Source: Endotrypanum monterogeii (taxonomy: Eukaryota; Euglenozoa; Kinetoplastea; Trypanosomatida; Trypanosomatidae). From it: a stretch of 64,000 nucleotides of DNA. Positions 53,432-63,633 of the stretch are shown here, one piece after another. The first letter of the stretch is position 1. Each line of letters starts with the position of its first letter. The notes beneath the pieces were generated by a model. It was not told the origin of the DNA. It searched no databases and saw only the letters and a program-made list of their open reading frames with translations. Location: NCBI GenBank assembly GCA_000333855.2, contig CM007347.1:62001-126000 (forward strand). The letters run 5' to 3'. Made by a program: the position numbers and the translations under genes.

Positions 53432-55511
53432 CGCCAAGCGCTTTCTCTCTTTCCCTGACGCTAATGAGGGTGGTTGACCCTGCGCTATTTATGGTGATGA
53501 GTGTGTGTGTGGTGGCTCTGGTGGTGGAGCACTGCAGTGGAAAAAAGAAGTCGGAGGCCAATTCACAGAGGGTGTGTCTGTGAAGAACTGTTTATGCAAA
53601 TGCTCGTGCAGCGGGTGTGTGATAGATCTCATGACAGACTTTCTTTCCTATCAAAGGCCACGGAACATAGAGTCGAAAGGGTTCGATGTGCATGTTGGTG
53701 TGTACGTACACCCCTGCGTGGCTGCATGGAGAGGTGGCTTCTTTGGATTTCAAGGCTTTCTTACAGGTTCTCGCGATCGCATCGCTGCTTTCATGTATTT
53801 TGATTGACTCCCAGAGGAGTGCTTCTGTACACATGCTTCCTCATTTGAACCTCCTCTTCTGCTCTGTACTGTCATTGACGAGGCGAGTTCATCGCTTGGC
53901 GGCTCTCAAATTTATTGCGCGAAAACCCGGTCTTTCCCCGTCTCTTTTTTTTTTTTGAACAACGAAAACGTTTTTGTGTTTCCGTACTTTTTACATTTTA
54001 TATATTTTTTTGTGACCTCAGAGTGTGGTGCACTTTTTGGGTTTCCCTTCATTGCGGTGCGCTTATATATTTTTGTTTCTTCGTGATTACCTCTGCCGGC
54101 TGTTGTGCGCAGGCATCCACCCGATCCCCTCGTTCCCCTCCTGCCCAGTACTCTACTGCCCACTTTCGCCTTGCCTTCTTCGCGTTTCGGCGTTTCCTTG
54201 TCAACTTGCAGTATTCTCGCAAAGGTGTTTTTTTTTTTGCCTCGCCTCCTCCCCCCCTCTCCATGAGTGTTCTCGGCATTTTCAAGTCTCTCTGACCCCA
54301 CTTCTCCCGTTGTAGGCTCGTTGGCCCTCTTTCCTTTCGCATTCGTCCTCTTTGTCGTGGATATTACGAGCTGCGAGAAGAGGGACAGGGGGGGGGCGGC
54401 TGTGAGGGAGTATTGGTGATGGTGGGAGGAGAGGGCGACGCGACATGTGTCGAGGTTGATGGCACATAATCAAAGCGAAGAAGCTGAAGAAAATATGAGT
54501 CGCAGCGGATGCACTCACCTCAGGGGGAATCTGGAAACGACTGTACCATCTTCGGAGAAAAAACCCTTGCTGAGGTCATCGATTTTCCTCTTTGGGACAC
54601 GGCAGGTGCGCTGGGAGAAACCTCGAGGTCAAACACCGTTGGTGGTTGGGCTCTGATAAACCCCAGCGGAGCGTTCGCTCGTTTTCCTTGCTTTTTAGAC
54701 GGGGCCGCAAGGGAAAGCAAAATTACAAAATAATATCTCCCAAACAATTTTTCTCCTTGTCTCTTACTATTTTTTTTTTTTTCTTACACACACACACACA
54801 CACACCACACACACACATACACTCCGCACGCTATGCACGACGTCCTATCAGCAATCCGAGTGCGTCAGCCACACGCTTAACCCTTGCGCATACATCTGGG
54901 CACACTTGTTAGGGCACAGCAGACCCCTCTCTCTTACACACGTTTGGGCTGAACCGCTACGCTCATCCAGTTTTCTGTCTGCCACTCCCAGAGCGAAGGC
55001 ATATAGATATTTATATACTTTTTTTTTTCTGAGAAATCATACACACACGCGAGCAAACTTCCACCACCACCAAAACGTTAGAACGGGGTGTATTGTAGTG
55101 ACATTCATGAGCGGTTGAGCGGATTCTGTTGTCCTACCGCGGGAATATTTGTTTTGACTCCACAGCACTATCGTGCTCCCTGTTAATCAGAAGTGCACAC
55201 GCCTCCCTAGTGGCCTTTCCGCGACGGATTTTGTTTCTTCTGGAAAGAACGAAATTGTTGTTGTTGAGTGTGTACCATTTTTGATTTCTCTCTTAGTCGC
55301 CCACAGACATTGACGGTTCTTACTCACGTCACGTCACTTGCTCCTCCGTACATCTCACACGTTTATACGCTTTTCTGTACCGACAGGGTCACGCTTGGCA
55401 TTCGTCTGCTGCCGTGTATTGTAGGGCAGGGGATCGATTCGCTTGCCCTCTCGTCCTCGTCCTTTTTTTTTTCCTACTTTCTTCAGTTTCCTGGTTCTCG
55501 CCGAAGAAACC
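53432..55511. other. Intergenic region
   Basis: About 2 kb without a recognised gene. It holds T-runs near 53945, 54229 and 54770, CA runs at about 54786-54817, and a strong T/C tract just before the next start. Small open frames (53505-53807, 54447-54733) resemble no family. Confidence 0.6.
55461..55486 (+). promoter_or_regulatory. Trans-splice tract and acceptor for the basic disordered protein gene
   Basis: A T10 run and TTCCTACTTTCTTCAG lead to AG at 55485-55486, 25 nt before the ATG at 55512. The upstream part of the open frame (from a TTG at 55443) reads through this tract, so it is not part of the protein. Confidence 0.65.
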
Positions 55512-57344
55512 ATGACAGACGTCGCCCTTTCGCATCCCTCTTCGTCGCGCCAGGGATCTCCGGTGCCACGCCGGCAGCTCGGCGTCCTGTCTGCAAACCA
55601 GCGTTCTTACTCACGTCTGGGCTCAAAAGGTGTGATGGGGGACGAGTCGCCTCTCATGTCTCCCCTCCCCTATTACCCACGCCGTCGCAGTGTCACCTTT
55701 GCGGATAACCAGTGCGACAGAGAGGAGCGGCCTAACTACAACGGCACATACTCAGCCTCGGCTCCCGTCTCCCCCATACGTCACGTTTCCCCACCGCCGG
55801 TTTCTATCCTCAAGCCCCACTCGTCCTTTCCAGCAGTGGAAGAGGAAGACAGCGGTGCGGTGCCAGCCCACCAGAGGGCGGCGGCAGCCGTCACTGGTAT
55901 CACTGGGCGAAGGGAGTCCAGGCACAGCTCGCCGGTGCCACTGCGTGGTCGTTCGAACAGTCGTCAGCGTCTTGCGGCGCGGCGCAAGGAGGCGCAGTTG
56001 CATCACAGTTTTTACGATGACAGCTTTGTAGAGGAGTATGTGCTCAGCGCCAAGACAGAGTTGGAGCAGGAGGAGGCAGAGCAGCGTCGAGTTCAGGAGC
56101 GGCTGAGGATCGAAAGGGAAAAGGCGCGACAGGCGGAGAGTCGCGTATTGGAGGCGACGGAAAAAATCAGCGCTCTCCAACACGCGAAAGAAGTTCTGAT
56201 GGCGTCCACAGTACGTCGCCACCCCTCAGTGACGCCATCGCCACCGCGTGTCTCTTCTAACAAATCAAAGCGTAACTCCAGCCTTTTGCGGGAGCTCGAA
56301 CAGGACCCTGATCCGGAGGTGCAAGCAGCACTGAAGCAGCTGGCGCGGAACTCTAGTGCAAAGCAGCAAAGTCGCGTCCATCCCTCAAACCATCAGCGTC
56401 GTCGATCGATATCCATTGTTTCTTCCGACGCTCTCGAGGAGGCCAGCGATGCCGACGATGGGGATGACAGCAACGCCCGAAAGCGCACCCGCCTAGAAAA
56501 GATCGTGTCCACACTGCTGGAGAGAAGGGCCAAGAGCAAAAGCAAGCACAGCGTGATGGTTATTGACTGGTCTGATATCGACTCAGACGCCGATGATGAT
56601 GGCTTCCCCGCTAAGGAGACTGTCAAGGGCCTCAAGCAACAACGTGGCTACTCCGCCAAGAATGGTAGTGAAGCAAAGTGGGCATCGACGACCCTTGTGC
56701 CCCCAGTGCAGGATACCCGAAAGGGTTCCAACAAGCGGGTGACGTCATCCCGCAAGCGCCACACCAGTGCAGAGCCGGAGTTGGGGGATTCTCTCCTCTT
56801 CGAAGATGAAGCAGATCAGCCTATTCTCCTTCCTCGTCGCCAACACACGCGACCGGCTCCGACGCGCTCTATCTCGTACATCGACATGGAGGGTGAGGAT
56901 GACCTTGTGAGGGATGCATCAAGTGTTGAACGTGTGGTGCGGCGACCGCCTCGTGCCACACGTGCGCCAGCACCGCGGCAGCGCCGTGGCCGCCTTGCGT
57001 CTGCTTCCACTCACGGAGGTGCAAAGGAGACTTCATCTTTCACAGGCCCCACAGCCTCGAGGGGACGTGGGCCACCACCGCCGCCGCCATCAGTTGCTCC
57101 AGTAGCGGTGCCTACAGGGGCTCCGCCTCGTCGTCACCGCAGGTCCGCCCCGCGTGCGGACCCCAACGATCCCATGGCCGTCTTTTTCGAGGCGGCTTTT
57201 CCCAGTCCTTCAAAGTTCGACGAAATGATGATGCAGGCCGGGGGTTTACCAGAGACTCGGCGTGGTGGCGGCGGCGGGGGCGGCCGAGGACATGGGCGAC
57301 AGCCCAACCTCGTGCTGCCGAGCTCCATTGGACGCCGCCGTTGA
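55512..57344 (+). CDS. Basic, largely disordered protein; unrecognised
   Basis: A 610-residue protein from ATG at 55512. It is rich in Ser, Arg, Pro and His, with many SP and RxxS sites (for example RRRSVTFAD and SPVSPIRHVSPPP), suggesting heavy phosphorylation. One clear helical segment, about residues 175-235 (ELEQEEAEQRRVQERLRIEREKARQAESRV), is a likely coiled coil. A Lys/Arg-rich stretch follows (residues ~300-340, then KSKSKHS) with possible nuclear localisation signals. The C-terminus has a conserved-looking block (DPNDPMAVFFEAAFPSPSKF) and a Gly-rich RG tail. No enzyme domain is seen. It may be a cytoskeletal or nuclear scaffold, but no function is assigned. Confidence 0.8.
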   Translation: MTDVALSHPSSSRQGSPVPRRQLGVLSANQRSYSRLGSKGVMGDESPLMSPLPYYPRRRSVTFADNQCDREERPNYNGTYSASAPVSPIRHVSPPPVSILKPHSSFPAVEEEDSGAVPAHQRAAAAVTGITGRRESRHSSPVPLRGRSNSRQRLAARRKEAQLHHSFYDDSFVEEYVLSAKTELEQEEAEQRRVQERLRIEREKARQAESRVLEATEKISALQHAKEVLMASTVRRHPSVTPSPPRVSSNKSKRNSSLLRELEQDPDPEVQAALKQLARNSSAKQQSRVHPSNHQRRRSISIVSSDALEEASDADDGDDSNARKRTRLEKIVSTLLERRAKSKSKHSVMVIDWSDIDSDADDDGFPAKETVKGLKQQRGYSAKNGSEAKWASTTLVPPVQDTRKGSNKRVTSSRKRHTSAEPELGDSLLFEDEADQPILLPRRQHTRPAPTRSISYIDMEGEDDLVRDASSVERVVRRPPRATRAPAPRQRRGRLASASTHGGAKETSSFTGPTASRGRGPPPPPPSVAPVAVPTGAPPRRHRRSAPRADPNDPMAVFFEAAFPSPSKFDEMMMQAGGLPETRRGGGGGGGRGHGRQPNLVLPSSIGRRR

Positions 57345-58846
57345 AGCTCTGTTGAGTACACGGGGGAGGGATGTGCCTGCACTCTCGTAATTGTACTTGC
57401 GTCGATGCGCTGGTGCCTTCCCCGCTGTAATTCTTGTACGCGCATGTCATTACACATTGTTCTAGATTTCTTTCCCGATTTCCTGTTTGTGAACTCCCGC
57501 CGCTTTCGCTCCGCTTGCCCTCCTCCCCCCTCCCCTCCACTCCATATCCCTGACTTCCTCCCACGATTCGACCGTTTTACGTGGATTATTGGGAGGGCAG
57601 GGGAGAGGGGACGGGGCAGCGTATCTCAGCGTCTGAGTGAATTATTTCTGCGTGCCGGCCAAACTGTGATGTGGGAGTCATTCAAGATTCCTTTAAAAAA
57701 AAAAAATCCTTTCCAGTTCTCTGGTACATTTTCTATAGATGCTCGACCCCTTCCCCCACACGTCGCTACCACTGTATTCTGTATGTATGGATCTGCGTGC
57801 GGGTAGTCGTGTTCGTAGCTGCACACACCCGCCGACCTTCAGTGGGAGCTGGGGGGACTTTGTTAGATTACTCGATACGTATATATATATATATATATAT
57901 ATACATAATGTGTTCGTTTTTTTTTTTTTGTTTGTGTGTGTGTGTGTGTGTATCTGAGTGCCTGTGGGAGATGCATACGTAAAAAAAACGCACTGAAAGA
58001 ATAGAGATATCCAGTCCATCTTCAACAGCCCCGCAGCTTTAGGTCTCATGTAACGGGGTAAGGGAGAGAGAGAGAGACTGTCTAGATTGTGAGCAGTAGA
58101 AATAGCTACGGTTTGTGTCGCCGGCTTTTTTCTTCTTTCAGCATGTGGACTGGTTACCTGTGCCCCGAGGTTGTCCAAGGCTTTGATTTCTTCTTGCGAA
58201 TGGGGCCAGCTCCTATACACTACGGGGGCTTGCCCTTAGGCCTCTATGTAGGGGAGGGGGGCGTGACTCGGTGGGCGCTGCGTATCCGATTGGCGAGCGA
58301 TTCTTCTTATTCTCTATGTCGACGCTGCTCACGTGCGTGCATCCCGTCTACCGCCCCCCTCCCCCCCCCCCCCCATCAAAACGATCGCGTGTTCGTTGGC
58401 GATGGCGTTGCTTCCCCTTTTGGCTTTCTCCGCATCCACTGTGGGGGGTTTGCTGCCTACCGCTTCCATGTTGATAAAATGATTCATCCTCCCTTTTTCC
58501 ACTTGCTCGCTTTCTTCACCTTTTGTGTTCCCCCTTTGTTATCTGTGCTCCGACGGCGTGGGCCTCAGGGAGTGCGCGCACCTCTTCATATACGGGCAGC
58601 GGCATCTACAACGGTACTCTATAGCGTCGGGTTCCTCAATCATATAGACACGCCCACCAAAAACGAAAATCTCCACAACACACCATCACAACGTGTGTGT
58701 GTGTGTGTGTACTACAAGCATTTTTTTGAGGGCGTACATTTCACCGGTGTCTTGGTTCCCCCGTAACTAACGACTGCGCGCAGCAGGAGAGAATCAAAAT
58801 CGCCGCGGAGGGCGTCAGAGATAAGCCTGCGGGGGTGTTTTTTCTC
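57345..58846. other. Intergenic region with microsatellites
   Basis: A TA run at 57880-57902, a TG run near 57934-57951, a C-run near 58355-58373, and a GT run near 58698-58718. The open frame 58089-58766 starts at GTG and runs through simple repeats, so it is rejected as a gene. Confidence 0.6.
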
Positions 58847-60520
58847 ATGACTCTAATATCCTCTTTCATGCAGGTACCGCTGCTGCTTCCTGAGGAGCTC
58901 CGGGATGAAGTGCTGAGTGGGGCCGCAGAGATTGTTGTAGAGCACGGCGGTCGAGACCGCTGCTTCTTGCACATCTACAGTGAAGATGAGCGACTCACCA
59001 AAATTGAGGACATGAAGGATCCTCAGGATATTGTGCGGCAGGCGCATGAAGCACACCTGACACAGCTGCGGTGGGCGCGAGGCGTGCTCTGGACCGATGC
59101 GCGTGTACAGCGCTTTGTGCGCCATGCGGATCATCTTTTGTGGCCGTCGTACGAGTCGCTCAGTAAAATTATCGATGTCGTGCGCCAGCTGTCTCTCTGC
59201 GAGGACGGCGAGAATACAAGCGTACTGAGAAAGGCACATGACTTTGCGACTGCGAACCGCATCCTTCGACAAGAGGCAACGCTACCCGGTCTACACCCCC
59301 TCAAAAAGACGACACTGGAGGGGCACGCAGCTCTGTACGACGTGCAGCAAACGCGGAAGCGCAGTCGTGACCCGTGGTCGGCGACTATGCCATCGCTGCT
59401 TTCACGTGTCGACGAGGAGTCGGTTGATTCTGTCGCGTATATTGCTGAGATGACACAGGTGTCGTATGCTGTGTCAGACGTGCTGCGACTTCAGTTCGCA
59501 TCCACACCGATGGGGCGACTCGTAGAATTGCTGGTGCCACCGCAGCGCTCACCGGCCGCTACGGCAACATCTGTTCCAGCTGTGCCAGTTGTGAGGCAGC
59601 AGTGGCGAGGTTTTCTCGACAAGCATCGGAAATGGGCCGAATACCACTCACTCTTCGCAGATGTAGAAGAGTACTGTCGGTTCTGGGGGATTTCAGAGGC
59701 ATGTGTGGCTCGCGACGTGCACGCAGCCCTGGCACGCGGTGACAGCGTCCAGTTACGGTCTGGAATACACGCGAGTGTTTTGCAGAGAGCAGAGCTTTTT
59801 TTACTCGTGAGCCCTCGCGCTCGCAAGATCGATTCTGTCGTGGCGGCAGAGAAAACCGCTTTTGCATCTCTCTTCCCTACCCGCTCGTGGAGTGAGTGTG
59901 TGGATGAGGGAATGGTGCGTATGGTGACCCGACCTCCCACTGGACTTACCCCCGCAGCCCTCGAAGCCTTCGCCCGGCAGCTTTTTTTGAGCCCAGCACT
60001 CTCTGATGTGCAGTTTAGGGAATGCTGCACAGTGAGCGAGGTTCGTGGCGTCAGCGCGGAGCTGGAGGCGATTCACCTCTCGTCCACGTTCAACCCCTTC
60101 GTCGTGGTGCACGGCACCCGCGTTTGTAATGGGTTCACTGGCGATATTTCGTACTTCGCCGTCCTTCAACGTCACCGCGACCGACTCGTCACAGAGCAGA
60201 CAAATGCGCAGCTCCGTCGAGGCCTCCACGAGGCGCCGAATCGCGGCACCAGTGGTCCAAGCAGTGACACTGTAAGCACGACGCTGCCCTCGCAGACGCC
60301 GCAGAGGACACCATTGAGGATAACTGGAGATGCAGCGGTAGCCGCCTTCAACAGAGCTCTCATTTCCGCGCTCGCCGTAGCGCCTCTCTCGCGGACGGAA
60401 ATCCAAAACCATCCATCCATGCGAGAGTACAGAGGCGCCGCGAATTACGAGACCGTTCTGAAGATGGCGCTCAAGGAGAACACCGAGTTCAAAGGCCGCA
60501 GGTATCATTTGCGCGACTGA
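58847..60520 (+). CDS. Unrecognised 557-residue protein, winged-helix-like segments possible
   Basis: Start taken at the first ATG, 58847 (557 residues). A second ATG is at 58868, and a T/C tract with AG at 58872-58873 could even place the splice site inside this region, so the N-terminus is uncertain. The protein is soluble, without signal peptide or membrane segments. Regions such as EYCRFWGISEACVARDVHAALARGDSV (middle) and the C-terminus ending KGRRYHLRD look like helix-turn-helix or winged-helix elements. A distant relation to an RNA polymerase III subunit or another nucleic-acid-binding protein was considered but cannot be supported. It lies directly upstream of RPF1, and adjacency in these arrays says little about function. 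Confidence 0.75.
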   Translation: MTLISSFMQVPLLLPEELRDEVLSGAAEIVVEHGGRDRCFLHIYSEDERLTKIEDMKDPQDIVRQAHEAHLTQLRWARGVLWTDARVQRFVRHADHLLWPSYESLSKIIDVVRQLSLCEDGENTSVLRKAHDFATANRILRQEATLPGLHPLKKTTLEGHAALYDVQQTRKRSRDPWSATMPSLLSRVDEESVDSVAYIAEMTQVSYAVSDVLRLQFASTPMGRLVELLVPPQRSPAATATSVPAVPVVRQQWRGFLDKHRKWAEYHSLFADVEEYCRFWGISEACVARDVHAALARGDSVQLRSGIHASVLQRAELFLLVSPRARKIDSVVAAEKTAFASLFPTRSWSECVDEGMVRMVTRPPTGLTPAALEAFARQLFLSPALSDVQFRECCTVSEVRGVSAELEAIHLSSTFNPFVVVHGTRVCNGFTGDISYFAVLQRHRDRLVTEQTNAQLRRGLHEAPNRGTSGPSSDTVSTTLPSQTPQRTPLRITGDAAVAAFNRALISALAVAPLSRTEIQNHPSMREYRGAANYETVLKMALKENTEFKGRRYHLRD

Positions 60521-61759
60521 GGTGAAGGCGAAGTGACATGCGCAGCGTAACTCTCCAGAGGAGTTATGGTGACTGTGCTCATGGGACGTGGGGCGCTACA
60601 GATGAGCTTCCTCACACACTGCCGCCATCCTGATTCTTTTTTTTTTTTTCGCACCATGACGTCTGTTGTAGGAATCGGGTGTTGCTCGAGTGTGTGATCA
60701 ATTCTCTCGGCACACTGTTAATCCTTCGCGCCACTGTGCACACAGATACATGCGTGTGTCACCGTCGTGCGCGGGGAAGGAGGAATCGGCGATGCACTGT
60801 GATGCTTGCACAGAACATCAAATCTTATCACAATAAAGAAAAAAAAACGCGATGAGAACACGAAACAACAACAAAAAAAGGTCGATGATGGATGGAGACT
60901 GCTAGGTCGTGCAAAGCTGTCGAGGTTATCTCCCCTCCCAAGAACTACAAGGGGCATTACACAATAAAACATCTTGATCTTCCGTCCCTTTGTCGCTTAG
61001 ACACAAATTCATCGACACGGACCAGATCCGGAGAACGTTGCCGTTGGACAGGGTCGTTGGCCTGCTTCTCGTGCTCGCCGAAAGTTCAAGATACGTCCCG
61101 GGACGACGGCAAGGCACCCTCTCACCCGTTCATGTGATGCCCACACGTGGTGGGCTTCTTTTCTCTCACGAGTAGCCCCCTTTTGATTCATTGTTCGTGC
61201 TGTTCCACACTCAATCTCCCTTCAATGACTCTTCTCACTTCCATCGAAAATATTTGTTTTCTTTTATTTGTGGCACATTCTTTTTGTTGTGTTACTCTCC
61301 TTATCTCGCTTCTACACATTTTCTTTCCTTCTCCGCGACGACTCGCTCTATTGTCTCTCCCCCTCCGCCTCCCCCTCCCCCTCCGCCTCCCCCTCCCCCT
61401 CCGCCTCCGCCTCCCTCCCCGAACCGCGCCTCGCCACCCTTCACGTCTTGGTGTGGAGAGTTCTATTGGAGAGAAGACTTCATATAATTTTACTGGGGAA
61501 TCTGGTGCGCCGTGCGCGTCCATACTACCCTCCTTCCTGTACACGTGTGTCCTTGGGAAAGGGTCGCAAGTGAGGAGCGTTTGCCTCTTAAACTGCACTG
61601 GATCCTCGAGGCACTGTGACCGCTGCGAGGTTTGCCAGCGAAGGTACACTCGCAACAAAGAAAGGGGGAACCACGCCACGCAGAAGTCTCACGCAGGCAT
61701 TTTATTGTTCAGTCGCTTATTTGTAGACTTTACATCTGCACTTGGTAAGACCCGTAACC

Positions 61760-61791
<32 letters not shown>

Positions 61792-61818
61792 CAAACACAC
61801 ACACAAACCACTGCAGCG
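60521..61818. other. Intergenic region with strong pyrimidine repeat
   Basis: Contains a C-rich tract of repeating CCCCCTCCGCCT-like units at about 61355-61423, a TA run at 61764-61791, and CA sequence just before the RPF1 start. AGs at 61711-61712 and 61815-61816 are candidate acceptors. The upstream open extension of the RPF1 frame (from 61147) crosses these tracts and is not protein. Confidence 0.65.
61355..61423 (+). repeat. Imperfect C/T-rich tandem repeat (G-quadruplex-prone on the minus strand)
   Basis: Units of CCTCCCCCT and CCTCCG recur through about 70 bases. The complementary strand has at least four closely spaced runs of three or more G, so a quadruplex is possible. The tract may also act as a strong polypyrimidine signal for the downstream gene. 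Confidence 0.7.
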
Positions 61819-62811
61819 ATGGGTAAGGGAGCGCGGTCTAAGCGCAGTACACGCCCGTTCGCCAAGAAACGGCATGTGCTCGAGAGTAAGGCACAGGAGG
61901 TCAACCAGGATCTACTAGAACGGTATCGAGATACGCGTCAGCCAATCCGAAAGTCTCAGCTTTTCACTGAGATCCTGAAACAAAAGAAAGACACAAAGCG
62001 AGCACGTCGTGAGTCTCGCGAGAATGAGCGTCGCCACCTCAAGGATAGGGCACCTGTGAAGTCGATACCGAAGACGAAGGAGCGCAAGCGCAAAGCCGAT
62101 GAGACTATCATCGAGGACAAAGAAGATGCTGAGATCATCAATGATGAGGCTGACGACGAGTTCGCTACCTTCTTTCGCGATCGAAAGAATCCTCGAATCC
62201 TGATCACTACTGGTGAGCATCCATGCTTTCGCTCAAAGCAGCTTGTGAAGGAGCTGCTGTGGCTAGTGCCAAACAGCATCTACCGTCCGCGCAAGTCCTA
62301 CACTCTAAAGGAAATCACCCAATTCTGCTCCAATCGCGGGTTCACGGATCTTCTTGTAGTGACCGATCGCATCAAGGAACCGTACAACTTGATAGTTTCG
62401 CACCTGCCAGAGGGGCCAACCGCCACCTTTCGCGTGTCAAATTTTTTGACCTACGCCCAGTTAGAGGATCCAGCGCCTCGGACGGAACACTACCCAGAGC
62501 TTATCTTTAAAAACTTTGATACTCGACTGGGTCGCCGTATATCTCGCATGCTAGAGTGCCTTTTCCCCGCCACTCGTGACTATGCAGGCCGCGCTGTTGC
62601 AACATTTCACAACCAGCGCGACTACATCTTTTTGCGCACTCACCGCTACATCTTTGACAGCCTCGAGGCGGTGCGTTTGCAGGAGATGGGACCGCGCTTC
62701 ACGTTGCGTCTCCTCTCTTTGCAGTCGGGCACGTTTGATCGGCAGTTTGGCGAGTATGAGTGGTATCGTAAAAAGGAGCACGATGTGGATACTCTCGAGT
62801 GGTACATGTAG
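61819..62811 (+). CDS. RPF1: Ribosome production factor 1 (Brix domain)
   Basis: A 330-residue protein from ATG at 61819. The N-terminal ~110 residues are very basic and helical. The Brix domain (about residues 117-310) shows the RPF1 pattern: NPRILITTGEHP, FTDLLVVTDRIKEPYNLIVSHLPEGPTATFRVSNF, FKNFDTRLGRRISRML, RAVATFHNQRDYIFLRTHRYIF, LQEMGPRFTLRLLSLQSGTFD and GEYEWYRK. These follow the human and yeast RPF1 sequence closely. RPF1 works in the nucleolus in early 60S ribosomal subunit assembly, with the Mak16/Nsa1/Rrp1 group on the 5.8S-25S domain I rRNA. Trypanosomatid large-subunit rRNA is fragmented, so this factor acts on an unusual substrate. Confidence 0.95.
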   Translation: MGKGARSKRSTRPFAKKRHVLESKAQEVNQDLLERYRDTRQPIRKSQLFTEILKQKKDTKRARRESRENERRHLKDRAPVKSIPKTKERKRKADETIIEDKEDAEIINDEADDEFATFFRDRKNPRILITTGEHPCFRSKQLVKELLWLVPNSIYRPRKSYTLKEITQFCSNRGFTDLLVVTDRIKEPYNLIVSHLPEGPTATFRVSNFLTYAQLEDPAPRTEHYPELIFKNFDTRLGRRISRMLECLFPATRDYAGRAVATFHNQRDYIFLRTHRYIFDSLEAVRLQEMGPRFTLRLLSLQSGTFDRQFGEYEWYRKKEHDVDTLEWYM

Positions 62812-63633
62812 ACACGCATGCTCATGTGCCGACGTGCTTGCCTCCTCAACCGTGCGCACTCGATCTTGTGCTCCTTCCGAAGAGGATGAGACGGTTGGCG
62901 TGCATGTGCGCGCGCGCGAGTGTGTGTGCCTTGTATGTGCGAATGAGGGCCATACGAAATACGATTAACACCCCGGGAGAAGTAAGGATGGTGGGTTGGT
63001 GGGTGGTACGGTTCTCCTCCGTGTTCCCCTTTCTCACCCTCTCCATATAATATATATATATATATATCCTCCATGCCTTCCACTGTTTTTCCCCTAAATC
63101 TCATCAATGAGACAAACAAACAAACAAACAAAAAAAACTCTTTACACAGGGAGAGCGTCAATAAATAATCAGTCTGCCCCTCCTCAACACACATATACAT
63201 ATAGACACTCCTCGCTAGTGTACCCCCGTACTGCTCGTTGGAAGCGTCGAATACCCTGTGACGTACATGAAAATGCTCCTTTGGATACTGCTGTTTGCGA
63301 TACCCCTTGCGTTCCTCGTTAATATGGTTTCCTCGCATCTTTCTACCCTCAAGGATCCCTTCATTTTTTTGTGTTTCTCTTCTCGATGCCTGGCTCGTGC
63401 TCGGGGACACTTAGTGTACCCGCAATCAACACCGAGGAGTCGCCGTGGTGTTTTGATGTTGCTGGCGATAGTTTGGGAGGCATTCTCTCGGATAGATTTG
63501 TGTACCGTTATAACCGACGCCATCGTATTTTCATTTCCTCTGCTGACTCGACGGCGGTCTCTCGCCTCCTCCTTCCTCCTTTCTTCTTCTTAAGACTTGC
63601 ACTCAGAGTGGAGCGAGATTGTATGCTGCGGCA
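62812..63633. other. Intergenic region
   Basis: A TA run at about 63050-63067, an AAAC repeat at about 63110-63135, and C/T-rich sequence leading to the vasohibin start. No credible gene: open frames at 63258-63652 are out of frame with the vasohibin gene and resemble nothing. Confidence 0.6.
63566..63594 (+). promoter_or_regulatory. Trans-splice tract and acceptor for the vasohibin gene
   Basis: CCTCCTCCTTCCTCCTTTCT followed by TCTTCTTAAG, with AG at 63593-63594, 40 nt before the ATG at 63634. Confidence 0.65.

Noticed and set aside
58089..58766. 225-residue open frame before the 557-residue gene
   Set aside because: Starts at GTG and runs through a C-run and a GT microsatellite. It is most likely 5' flank.
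61147..61818. N-terminal extension of RPF1
   Set aside because: The region holds pyrimidine tract, TA and CA microsatellites, typical 5' flank. The Brix protein has normal length from 61819.
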